From: Merdimonas faecis
GTDB taxonomy: Bacteria > Bacillota > Clostridia > Lachnospirales > Lachnospiraceae
NCBI RefSeq assembly: GCF_001754075.1
Contig: NZ_MIEH01000033.1
Location: forward strand, 1-35,613
Length of the DNA stretch: 35,613 nt
Direction of reading: 5' to 3'
Shown: piece after piece, positions 1-7,053 of the stretch
Layout: each line of letters opens with the position of its first letter
How positions within the stretch are numbered: position 1 is the first letter of the stretch
Program-made: the position numbers and the translations under genes
Notes under the pieces: model-generated
Seen by the model: only the letters and a program-made list of their open reading frames with translations
The model's database searches: none
Told to the model about the DNA's origin: nothing

Positions 1-121
<121 letters not shown>

Positions 122-327
122 TATAATTCGCTTTGCATCTTCCATGCTTAGCAAATTAATTGTTCCTCAGCTTCGCTGATGGAACTTCCTTTCAGTTTAA
201 TCTCGGTTCAGAAAAAACTACTCGCTTTTCCTATCCCGTTACTTACTGTTTTTGGGTCGACATCTCTCGATGTCTTTCTCTGAATTATTCTTCTCAAAAG
301 AATCTTCAGGGTCGTTGTCTATTATTT

Positions 328-342
328 AGTTATCAAAGTTCT
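328..342 (-). promoter_or_regulatory. boxA-like antitermination site in the rRNA leader
   Basis: The minus strand reads AGAACTTTGATAACT, similar to the boxA element (core CTTTGAAAACT) that sits in clostridial rRNA leaders and recruits the NusB/NusE antitermination complex. It lies between the predicted rRNA promoter and the 16S gene, as expected. The match is not perfect. Confidence 0.45.
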
Positions 343-378
343 TGGTGTTTTGCTGTCTCTCAACGAGTCAGCTTAGCT

Positions 379-408
379 ATAATAGCACTTCCTGTAGGCT
401 TTTGTCAA
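379..408 (-). promoter_or_regulatory. rRNA operon promoter
   Basis: Minus strand: a perfect -35 TTGACA (408-403), an 18-base spacer and a -10 TATTAT (384-379) preceded by TG, giving an extended -10. Transcription would start near 372 and leave a leader of about 250 bases before the 16S gene. The rest of 122-512 shows no gene; it holds the leader, this promoter and the AT-rich hairpin at 424-452. Confidence 0.7.
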
Positions 409-420
409 GAAGTTTTTTCA

Positions 421-452
421 TAAAAAAAATTGATTTTTTTAAATCAATTTTT
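421..452 (-). terminator. Probable terminator after the tRNA-Ser pair
   Basis: Minus strand: AAAAATTGATTT and its near-perfect complement form a hairpin with a short A-rich loop, ending in a run of T. It lies about 60 bases downstream of tRNA-Ser(GGA) and just upstream of the rRNA promoter. The stem is almost all A/T, so it is weaker than usual. Confidence 0.5.
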
Positions 453-512
453 CAGCACTACATCTGTGCTACTCACCTTATTTCTCTACTATATATAGAA
501 AACAAGGTTAAG

Positions 513-602
513 CGGAGAAGGAGGGATTTGAACCCTCGCGCCGCTATTAACGACCTACTCCCTTTCCAGGGGAGCCCCTTCGGCCAGCTTGGGTACTTCT
601 CC
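513..602 (-). tRNA. tRNA-Ser (anticodon GGA)
   Basis: Minus strand: the 90-nt sequence folds as a class II tRNA. The acceptor GGAGAAG pairs with CTTCTCC, the long variable arm is typical of serine tRNAs, and the T arm has GGTTCAAATCC. The anticodon loop CTGGAAA gives GGA, which reads UCC and UCU. The 3' CCA is not encoded. It is the second gene of a tandem pair with tRNA-Ser(UGA), 35 bases away. Confidence 0.96.
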
Positions 603-637
603 AAAATTCTGCTCGAAAAGCAATTCTTTTTCTAAAG

Positions 638-723
638 CGGAGAGGGTGGGATTCGAACCCACGCGCCCTTGCGGGCAAACGGTTTTCAAGACCGCCTCGT
701 TATGACCACTTCGATACCTCTCC
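638..723 (-). tRNA. tRNA-Ser (anticodon UGA)
   Basis: Minus strand: an 86-nt class II tRNA with acceptor GGAGAGG/CCTCTCC, T arm GGTTCGAATCC, an extra arm and anticodon loop CTTGAAA (anticodon TGA), which reads UCA and other UCN codons. CCA is not encoded. It is the first gene of the pair and lies just downstream of a strong promoter. Confidence 0.96.
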
Positions 724-763
724 ACGTCTTTGGTTCTCGTCTCTTCTCTCAGCGACATGTGAT

Positions 764-792
764 ATTGTATCACACAAAAATTTCAGCGTCAA
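764..792 (-). promoter_or_regulatory. Promoter of the tRNA-Ser pair
   Basis: Minus strand: -35 TTGACG (792-787), 17-base spacer, -10 TACAAT (769-764). The predicted start near 757 is about 34 bases before tRNA-Ser(UGA). Confidence 0.7.
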
Positions 793-845
793 CAATTATT
801 TCCCAATATTTTCAATTTTTGCTCCTCTATTCGCCATTATTCCCG

Positions 846-1589
846 CTATCCATCCCGATGCCGCAAAAAAACCTTCGCAATCTCCAGATCCTCCGGCGTC
901 GTAATCTTTATATTCCGATAGGAGCCTTCGTATAGCTTTACAGGTATGTCCATGGTCTGCTCCACTGCCATAGCATCATCTGTCACCTCTATAGAGTCTT
1001 CCCGCATCAGCCTGGAATATGCCTCGACGATCAGAGAAGTTTCAAAGACCTGCGGAGTCTGTACCGTCCATACGTGATTCCGGTTTGGCGTCTCCTTCGC
1101 AAACCCGTCTTCGTCCGCCAGCTTTACCGTATCCTTGCTTGGCATTCCGGCCACACACGCCCGGTATTTTTCCACGGTTTTATATCCTCGCTGCAGAATT
1201 TCCTCATCCACAAACATACGGGCCCCGTCATGGATAAAGGTATAACCCGCCAGCGCCTCCTCGCCGAGAGTTCCGCTGTTTAAAACCTTAAGCCCCATCC
1301 AGACAGAATCGTACCGTTCTTTTCCTCCTGGTACAATGGCCTTTACCTTCCCGAAATAATATTTCCGCACGATTTCTTTATATACGTAATCTTCCTGCCC
1401 CGGCCCGACTACCAGGATGATATCATCTATCACCTCAGAATCCTCAAAAGCCTGCAGTGTATAGTAAATCAGTGGACGACGGTCCAGTTCAATATACTGC
1501 TTCTGTACGGAAGCGCCCATGCGTTTCCCCTGGCCTGCCGCCAGCACGATAGCGGTACAGTGCTTTTTCTCCATCTGTCTGTTTTCCAT
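846..1589 (-). CDS. ispD: IspD, 2-C-methyl-D-erythritol 4-phosphate cytidylyltransferase
   Basis: IspD joins CTP and methylerythritol phosphate to give CDP-ME, the third step of the MEP isoprenoid pathway in the cytosol. The 247-aa protein has the nucleotidyltransferase signature AIVLAAGQGKRMG at residues 13-25, a K/QY substrate segment directly after it, a HDGAR motif in the middle and the C-terminal ITTPEDLEIA block, all typical of IspD; the length is close to the family norm of about 230. The start at 1589 follows the tsaD stop by seven bases; a second ATG five codons in has no better ribosome site. It is the last gene of the long operon. The plus-strand frames across it are shadows. Confidence 0.96.
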   Translation of the reverse strand: MENRQMEKKHCTAIVLAAGQGKRMGASVQKQYIELDRRPLIYYTLQAFEDSEVIDDIILVVGPGQEDYVYKEIVRKYYFGKVKAIVPGGKERYDSVWMGLKVLNSGTLGEEALAGYTFIHDGARMFVDEEILQRGYKTVEKYRACVAGMPSKDTVKLADEDGFAKETPNRNHVWTVQTPQVFETSLIVEAYSRLMREDSIEVTDDAMAVEQTMDIPVKLYEGSYRNIKITTPEDLEIAKVFLRHRDG

Positions 1590-1596
1590 CTGCCCT

Positions 1597-2625
1597 CTAC
1601 CTTTCTCCCAGCTTCAGATTCGGAACCGCATTCAGATCCCAGCCGCTCCTTACGCCGTTCCTATATTCATAGTAAGCCGCCACGCCAATCATTGCCGCAT
1701 TATCTGTACAATAAACCGGCGACGGATAATAAAATTTCACGCCGCGCTCCTCACAGGCTTCTTTCATTGCCTGACGCAGCGAAGAATTAGAGGCCACGCC
1801 CCCCGCAATAGCGAACTGATCTACCTGATACTCTTCTACGGCATGCATCGCATTTGCCACCAGCACATCAGTCACTGCCTTCTGGAAGGAAGCCGCCACG
1901 TCCGCCTGGCTGTAGCTTTCTCCCTTCATCTGGCAGCCGTTGATATAATTCAGGACTGCCGATTTCAAACCGCTGAAGCTGAAATCATAAGGGGCATCCT
2001 CCACATGCGCCCGCGGAAACGTAATGGCATCCGGATTTCCCTCCTTTGCCACTTTGTCAATCTTCGGTCCGCCCGGGTAGCCCAGTCCGATCGCCCGTGC
2101 CACCTTATCAAAAGCTTCCCCCGCAGCGTCATCTCTGGTTTTTCCGATAATATCAAATTTCCCGTAATCCTTTACCCTCACCAGATGGGTATGTCCACCG
2201 GACACCACCAGGGAGAAAAACGGTGGTTCCAGGTCTTCATGCTCAATAAAATTGGCCGCAATGTGCCCCTCAATGTGATGTACGCCGATCAGCGGCTTTT
2301 TTGCTGCATAGGCAATGGCCTTCGCTTCTGCCACGCCTACCAGCAGGGCTCCTACCAGCCCGGGGCCATAAGTCACGCCAACAGCTGTAATATCCTGCAG
2401 CGTCACCCCGGCTTCATCCAATGCCGCCTGGATCACCTGATTTATTTTTTCTATATGCTTCCGGGATGCGATCTCCGGCACTACCCCGCCATACAGCGTA
2501 TGCAGCGCGATCTGAGAAGAGATTACATTGGAAAGCACCTCTCTTCCGTTTTTTACCACAGCTGCTGCCGTCTCATCGCAGGAGCTTTCAATCGCAAGGA
2601 TCAAAACATCTTTTTCCTGGCTCAT
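1597..2625 (-). CDS. tsaD: TsaD, tRNA threonylcarbamoyladenosine (t6A37) transferase
   Basis: TsaD (Gcp/Kae1/YgjD) moves the threonylcarbamoyl group from TC-AMP to A37 of ANN-reading tRNAs, working with TsaB and TsaE. The 342-aa product has [10 protein letters not shown] at 10-19, the metal-binding HHIEGH (117, 121), [18 protein letters not shown] and a C-terminal CTDNAAMIG segment, all ASKHA-fold hallmarks. The start at 2625 was chosen because it gives the canonical N-terminus and follows GGAAAGGAAG; an upstream in-frame extension to 2727 would overlap rnz. TsaB and TsaE lie upstream in the same operon, while TsaC/Sua5 is not in this window. Confidence 0.97.
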   Translation of the reverse strand: MSQEKDVLILAIESSCDETAAAVVKNGREVLSNVISSQIALHTLYGGVVPEIASRKHIEKINQVIQAALDEAGVTLQDITAVGVTYGPGLVGALLVGVAEAKAIAYAAKKPLIGVHHIEGHIAANFIEHEDLEPPFFSLVVSGGHTHLVRVKDYGKFDIIGKTRDDAAGEAFDKVARAIGLGYPGGPKIDKVAKEGNPDAITFPRAHVEDAPYDFSFSGLKSAVLNYINGCQMKGESYSQADVAASFQKAVTDVLVANAMHAVEEYQVDQFAIAGGVASNSSLRQAMKEACEERGVKFYYPSPVYCTDNAAMIGVAAYYEYRNGVRSGWDLNAVPNLKLGER

Positions 2626-2650
2626 ATTTCTTCCTTTCCTTCTCCATCTG

Positions 2651-3559
2651 TCAATCTTCAAATACAAGCTCTGCCGTGCGCCGGTCCTTTGCGGCAATGG
2701 CTCTCGGGAATATCTCCCGCACGTCATCCATGTATTCTTCCGGCCTGGTCAGTGACGGGCTGTAATGTGTCAGCCACAGTTCTCCCACATCTGCTTCCTT
2801 TGCCAAACTTGCCGCCTCATAAAACGTCATGTGCTTATATTCCTTCGCCTTTTTCTGCTTATCCTTCTCTCCATACATGCCCTCACAGATAAACAGGTCC
2901 GATCCTTTCGCATTGTTCCGGATGGAATCCGTCGGTCTTGTATCTGTACAGTAGGTCAGCTTGATCCCTTTCCTCTGTGGTCCAAGCACCATATCGGGCG
3001 TGTAGGTCTGTCCCTCCGCTTCCACGGTTTCTCCCTTTTGCAGCACGCCCCAGTACCGCTGCGGGATCTGCGCCGCCGTCGCGCGCTCCACGTCAAACTT
3101 GCCGGCCCGGTCCACCTCCATGGTATAACCGTAGCACAGCACGTTGTGGTTCACCCGAAACGCCTTTAGCCGGTATCCATTCATCTCGAATGTCTGCTCC
3201 GGCTCTGTGATCTCTACATATTTAATTGGAAAAGGGAGCTCCGGCGCGATTACCCGCAACGCATTTACCACACGCTCCAGCCCTCTTGGGCCGACCAGCG
3301 TCAACGGCTCGGTACGGTCTGCGTTTCCCATCGTTAAAAGAAGCCCCGGCAATCCGCTGATATGGTCGCCGTGGTAATGGGTAAAGCAGATCACGTCGAT
3401 CGGTTTAAAGCTCCATCCTTTTTCTTTGATGGCGATCTGCGTCCCTTCCCCGCAGTCGATCAAAAGACTGCTGCCGTTATACCGGACCATCAGGGCCGTC
3501 AGCCACCGGTAGGGAAGCGGCATCATGCCGCCTGTCCCAAGTAAACATACATCTAACAT
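2651..3559 (-). CDS. rnz: Ribonuclease Z
   Basis: RNase Z cuts tRNA precursors just after the discriminator base and is essential for tRNAs without an encoded CCA, such as the two serine tRNAs in this window. The 302-aa protein has the long-form bacterial metallo-beta-lactamase fold: the N-terminal LLGTGG, the zinc motif THYHGDH at 60-66, the downstream GHLT-like substitute [13 protein letters not shown] region, and a late LWLTHYSPS histidine motif. The length is normal for the family. It starts seven bases after the small zinc protein gene and is followed by tsaD, so it is part of the tRNA maturation operon. Confidence 0.95.
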   Translation of the reverse strand: MLDVCLLGTGGMMPLPYRWLTALMVRYNGSSLLIDCGEGTQIAIKEKGWSFKPIDVICFTHYHGDHISGLPGLLLTMGNADRTEPLTLVGPRGLERVVNALRVIAPELPFPIKYVEITEPEQTFEMNGYRLKAFRVNHNVLCYGYTMEVDRAGKFDVERATAAQIPQRYWGVLQKGETVEAEGQTYTPDMVLGPQRKGIKLTYCTDTRPTDSIRNNAKGSDLFICEGMYGEKDKQKKAKEYKHMTFYEAASLAKEADVGELWLTHYSPSLTRPEEYMDDVREIFPRAIAAKDRRTAELVFED

Positions 3560-3566
3560 TCTTTCT

Positions 3567-3800
3567 TCAATCCTCTATCTGAATCCGGAATCCGGACACC
3601 AGTTCATCATAGCAGTCCTCACAGAGATCGAAGTGATCTACCTGATTATCCTTTCTCGAATGAAATCCCCAGCGCTTTTCCACTTCCAGTACATCCTCCT
3701 GGGGAACCCCTCCGCGAACCAGTATCTCTTTTCCGCATTTATTACAAATAATTTTCTCAAGCTCCTCTGTCTTTTTCAGCTTTGTACAATATTGGCGCAT
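3567..3800 (-). CDS. Small four-cysteine putative zinc-binding protein
   Basis: A 77-aa acidic protein with two CxxC knuckles (Cys19-Cys22 and Cys60-Cys63), so a single structural zinc site is likely. No named function is recognised. Between the knuckles is a WGFHSRKD stretch, and DLCEDCYDEL surrounds the second knuckle; small proteins of this build occur in many Clostridia as unnamed genes. The start at 3800 is set by an AGGAGG six bases upstream; the longer frame to 3827 lacks this. It lies between the threonine aldolase-RimI fusion and rnz, and a possible internal promoter lies just upstream (3852-3880). Co-transcription with tRNA genes hints at a role in translation, but this is only inference. 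Confidence 0.75.
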   Translation of the reverse strand: MRQYCTKLKKTEELEKIICNKCGKEILVRGGVPQEDVLEVEKRWGFHSRKDNQVDHFDLCEDCYDELVSGFRIQIED

Positions 3801-3851
3801 ACCATTCCTCCTGTGAATCCATGTCACTCGTCTTTCGTCTGCTACGCCTAC

Positions 3852-3880
3852 ATTATATCCTTGTGGCAGCCGTCTGCCTA
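3852..3880 (-). promoter_or_regulatory. Possible internal promoter before the small zinc protein gene
   Basis: Minus strand: a perfect -10 TATAAT (3857-3852) with a weak -35 TAGGCA (3880-3875) at 17 bases. It lies in the roughly 100-base gap after the fusion gene, the largest gap in this operon, and could give rnz, tsaD and ispD their own transcript. Confidence 0.4.
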
Positions 3881-3906
3881 GTGGAAACTGCTGTCACCTC
3901 TGCCAG

Positions 3907-5385
3907 CTATCTGCCAAGCTCACGGCTCATCAGCACCGCATCCTCTTTTGGATCCGTATAATATGCTTTTCGCAGGCCGTCCTCGGTAAAGCCTTTATCT
4001 TTATAAAAGGAGATTGCATCCAGATTACTCTCCCGCACCTCCAACAGCAGCCTGCCGATTTTCTGCTCTTCACAGATATTTTCCAGCTCCAGCAGCATAT
4101 GGCCGGCAACCCCCTGCCGCCTCTTCTCCTGTTTCACGGCAATCCGAGCAATCTCGCCTTCGCCTTCCACCAGATATACAATCAGATAGCCGATCAGTTC
4201 GCCGTCTTTTCTGGCCGTGATCATAACAGAAGTCTTCTGCTCCCAGGTTTCCGTCAAGGCCTTTTCGCTCCATGCATCCGGAAAGATTTCCGCCTCCATC
4301 TGCCCGATCTTTGCTAAATCTTCCATTCCTGCCCGGCCAATCTCCAGGGTATTCATCTCTTCGATATCCCGGATCAGAGCGTCCACCGCTTCTTCCTTAG
4401 TCGCCCAGCTGGTGCAGAAACGCACCGCACTGTGCGCCTCATCCACTGCCTCCCAGAATCCGAAAGTATACTGTCCTTTCAACTGTTCCAGCTGTGAATT
4501 TGGCAGAATCGGGAACTGTTGATTGGTATAGGAATCATAACGGAGCGGATACCCCTTTTTCAAAAAGGCTGTTTTCAGCTTCATTGCCAGCCGGTCTGCA
4601 TGATCAGCAACCTGAAAATACAGTCCGTCAGTAAATAAAGTTTCAAACTGGATGCCAAGAAGCCGTCCCTTGGCCAGCATCCCGCCATTCTGCTTGATCA
4701 GATAGCGGAAATCCTTTTTCAGCGCAGGGTTTGTGATCACAACAGCCTCTCCAAACAAGGCTCCCACCTTAGTTCCTCCAATATAGAAAACATCAGTATA
4801 GGCCGCCACATCCGCAAGCGTCAGATCAGAAGCCGGTGACATCAGACCATATCCCAGCCTTGCCCCGTCCAGGAATAAGGGAAGCTCCAGTTCCCGGCAG
4901 GTATCATAAAGAGATTTCAATTCCTCTTTTGTATACAGTGTCCCATTTTCCGTAGGATGGGAAATGTAGACCATTCCCGGCTGCACCACATGTTCGTGAT
5001 CCGCATCATTCCAGTGATCCTCATACGCTTTCCTCACCTGGCAGGCGCGGATTTTTCCATCATCACTGGGCAGAGCCAGCACCTTGTGTCCGGTGGCTTC
5101 TACTGCTCCCGTCTCATGGACATTGATATGTCCCGTACCAGCCGACAGTACTCCCTGATGGGGACGTAAGACCGCACTGATCACCGTGAAATTAGTCTGG
5201 GTTCCTCCCACCAGAAAATGCACATCCGCCTCCGGCGCCTGAGCCGCTTTCCTGATCAGCTCCCTTGCATGTTCACAGTAGGGATCCTCTCCGTACCCCA
5301 CTGTCTGCTCCAGATTTGTCTCTATCAGCTTTTCCAGAATCAAAGGGTGTGCCCCTTCTGCATAATCACATTGAAACCGAATCAC
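3907..5385 (-). CDS. Fusion: threonine aldolase-like PLP enzyme + RimI N-acetyltransferase
   Basis: A 492-aa protein with two recognisable enzymes in one frame. Residues 1-344 are a low-specificity L-threonine aldolase / beta-eliminating lyase (fold-type I PLP): VGGTQTN at 59-65, FLDGARLG at 171-178 and the PLP lysine in GGTKVG (Lys206). Residues 345-492 are a GNAT domain of the RimI type, which acetylates the N-terminus of ribosomal protein S18: IARIAVKQEKRRQGVAG at 412-428 is the acetyl-CoA motif, and RESNLDAISFYKDKGF follows. The GTG start at 5385 overlaps the tsaB end by 20 bases and follows AAAGGAG. RimI normally sits alone between tsaB and tsaD, so position agrees with the RimI half; the aldolase half is the unexpected part. 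A cryptic ATG at Met344 could give free RimI. Confidence 0.88.
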   Translation of the reverse strand: MIRFQCDYAEGAHPLILEKLIETNLEQTVGYGEDPYCEHARELIRKAAQAPEADVHFLVGGTQTNFTVISAVLRPHQGVLSAGTGHINVHETGAVEATGHKVLALPSDDGKIRACQVRKAYEDHWNDADHEHVVQPGMVYISHPTENGTLYTKEELKSLYDTCRELELPLFLDGARLGYGLMSPASDLTLADVAAYTDVFYIGGTKVGALFGEAVVITNPALKKDFRYLIKQNGGMLAKGRLLGIQFETLFTDGLYFQVADHADRLAMKLKTAFLKKGYPLRYDSYTNQQFPILPNSQLEQLKGQYTFGFWEAVDEAHSAVRFCTSWATKEEAVDALIRDIEEMNTLEIGRAGMEDLAKIGQMEAEIFPDAWSEKALTETWEQKTSVMITARKDGELIGYLIVYLVEGEGEIARIAVKQEKRRQGVAGHMLLELENICEEQKIGRLLLEVRESNLDAISFYKDKGFTEDGLRKAYYTDPKEDAVLMSRELGR

Positions 5386-6112
5386 GTTCCATCCGCTCCT
5401 TTCTCTCTCTTTCCGCCTGGGACATACGCAGGTAATCCGGCTTATGCTCCGCCGCCGTCTCAGTCTTTCCCTGTTGATAATAAAGCAGGGCAAGTGCTCC
5501 CACCGACGCTGCCCGCTGGCGGTTCATGTTTGCCGGGGCAAAGGAAATCCTGCATCCCTTCATGAGCCGCTCCTCCAGCACCTCTCTAAATACCGGCACA
5601 CCATCTCCCAGGAATGTCACTTGTTCTCCGTATTTCTTTAACCTTTCTCCCAGCTCTTCGATACCGACCGCCATCTGATCCTCCAGAACAGTCAGATGTA
5701 TTCCGTCCTCAAACCGGTAGATTCCTGTATAGACCTGACTCCTTCTGGCATCCATGATCGGGCAGACAATACCGTCCGTGCCGCACAGATTGTAGGCCAG
5801 CCCCTCCAGCGTAGGCACCGGGATCAGCGGCTTGTCAAGCGCCAGCCCTAGTCCTTTTGCCGTGGCTGATCCGATCCGAAGCCCGGTAAAGGACCCCGGT
5901 CCCGCCGCCACTGCGATGGCATCGATACTGTCCAGCGAAAGCTCTGTCATCTTCACCACCTCATCCAGCATCGGCAGAAGCGTCTGAGAATGGGTCTTTT
6001 TATAATTCACCGTATATTCTGCAATCGTCTGTGCATCTTTTCCATCCAAAGCTCCATCCACAACGGCCACACTGGCCACCAGCCCGGAACTTTCAAGTGC
6101 TAATATTCGCAT
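5366..6112 (-). CDS. tsaB: TsaB, t6A biosynthesis scaffold protein
   Basis: TsaB (YeaZ) is the inactive paralogue that dimerises with TsaD and helps load it during t6A37 formation. The 248-aa protein begins with ILALESSG and has SLDSIDAIAVAAGPGSFTG followed by LRIGSATAKGL, the standard TsaB core; the TsaD metal site is absent, as expected. The start follows GGAGG and overlaps the end of tsaE by 13 bases. The gene after it overlaps its stop, so the two are translationally coupled. Confidence 0.95.
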   Translation of the reverse strand: MRILALESSGLVASVAVVDGALDGKDAQTIAEYTVNYKKTHSQTLLPMLDEVVKMTELSLDSIDAIAVAAGPGSFTGLRIGSATAKGLGLALDKPLIPVPTLEGLAYNLCGTDGIVCPIMDARRSQVYTGIYRFEDGIHLTVLEDQMAVGIEELGERLKKYGEQVTFLGDGVPVFREVLEERLMKGCRISFAPANMNRQRAASVGALALLYYQQGKTETAAEHKPDYLRMSQAERERKERMERDSVSM

Positions 6113-6525
6113 ATACTGATCCTCCGATAATCAAATCCTTTTTGCAGGTCCTTTTCAATCTTTACTTCCGTATAATGTTCCGGAAGGATCTCTCTGATCA
6201 GATCTGCCCATTCGATCAGGCAAACGCCTTCTCCATAAATATAATCCTCATATCCGATCTCTTCCATCTCTTCTACATCTCCGATCCGGTAGACATCAAA
6301 ATGATAGAAGGGCAGACGCCCTTCCTCATATACCTGCACGATCGTAAATGTGGGGCTGCTGACCGCCTCTTCGATACCAAGGCCCGCCGCCAGTCCTTTG
6401 GTAAATACTGTCTTTCCTACCCCTAAGTCCCCCACAAGCGTGTATACCTGGCCCGCCTTTGCCTCGGCGCCCAGCCTCCTGCCAAGCTCGTAAGTTTCTT
6501 TTTCCTGATATGTCTCTATTACCAT
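6100..6525 (-). CDS. tsaE: TsaE, t6A biosynthesis ATPase
   Basis: TsaE (YjeE) is a small P-loop ATPase that resets the TsaBD complex between t6A cycles. The 141-aa protein has the Walker A GDLGVGKT at 32-39, then SSPTFTIVQVY and HFDVYRIG, and late the LIEWAD segment, all diagnostic for the family; length is normal. The ribosome site GAGAGGAAAACG precedes the ATG. It lies 11 bases after the YcxB-like gene and overlaps tsaB. Confidence 0.96.
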   Translation of the reverse strand: MVIETYQEKETYELGRRLGAEAKAGQVYTLVGDLGVGKTVFTKGLAAGLGIEEAVSSPTFTIVQVYEEGRLPFYHFDVYRIGDVEEMEEIGYEDYIYGEGVCLIEWADLIREILPEHYTEVKIEKDLQKGFDYRRISICEY

Positions 6526-6536
6526 CGTTTTCCTCT

Positions 6537-7052
6537 CTATTTCTTTACAAATCCCCGCCGGATCTTGACCGCTGACGGAGGCATATGCTTCCTTATCAGT
6601 TCCACCACGGCTTCCTTTTGTTCTCCCATCTGATGGACCGGAAGGATCACTGCTCTTTTCTGACCGTCATAAATAATCAGATTTTTCTTTGTAGAAGCAG
6701 CCTTCTTAAACATATCCCAAGGCGCTTTCCCGCTGTCATAGGAAGTCGTTGTTTCAATGCCTTCTTCGTCAAATTTGTAGTCCACTTCCACCCCGAGGCG
6801 CTTGGAATTTTCCATCTGCTTTGCTACCTTTTTCCGGATAAACACCGGAAACACACCGAGAAGCAGCACCGCAAATACTATAAATAACAGCATCATCAGA
6901 TAGTCTCCACGCAGGAAAAACGCAATCGTGCATCCCACATTCAGCGCTCCAAGACCCAAAGTCATCATACCTGCCGACCCAGAATAAATATGATAAAACA
7001 TAAAATCCGTCATGGAATCCACGTCCATTTTCACCTTTATCTCTATCGGCAT
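6537..7052 (-). CDS. YcxB-like two-helix membrane protein
   Basis: A 171-aa protein with two adjacent hydrophobic segments (about residues 28-48 and 53-72), a short basic linker and a soluble C-terminal half with an EEGIETTTSYDSGKAPWDMF section. This build matches the YcxB-type family, whose function is unknown. The start follows AAGGAGG, with the stop of the upstream gene inside the ribosome site, so coupling is likely. Its place between a sugar kinase fusion and the t6A genes does not reveal its role. Confidence 0.7.
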   Translation of the reverse strand: MPIEIKVKMDVDSMTDFMFYHIYSGSAGMMTLGLGALNVGCTIAFFLRGDYLMMLLFIVFAVLLLGVFPVFIRKKVAKQMENSKRLGVEVDYKFDEEGIETTTSYDSGKAPWDMFKKAASTKKNLIIYDGQKRAVILPVHQMGEQKEAVVELIRKHMPPSAVKIRRGFVKK

Positions 7053-7053
7053 C

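Noticed and set aside
160-635. Two short plus-strand frames near the left end
   Set aside because: They cross the rRNA leader, its promoter and a tRNA gene, and have no protein-like features.
1519-2892. A 457-codon plus-strand open frame
   Set aside because: It lies antisense to ispD, tsaD and rnz, all of which have clear family motifs. The translation is His/Cys/Arg-rich with no recognisable domain, typical of a shadow frame.
4350-4360. Frameshift artefact creating the aldolase-RimI fusion
   Set aside because: The frame is the same throughout and the junction reads smoothly from the aldolase C-terminus into the GNAT start; I see no sign of an error, though reads should confirm.
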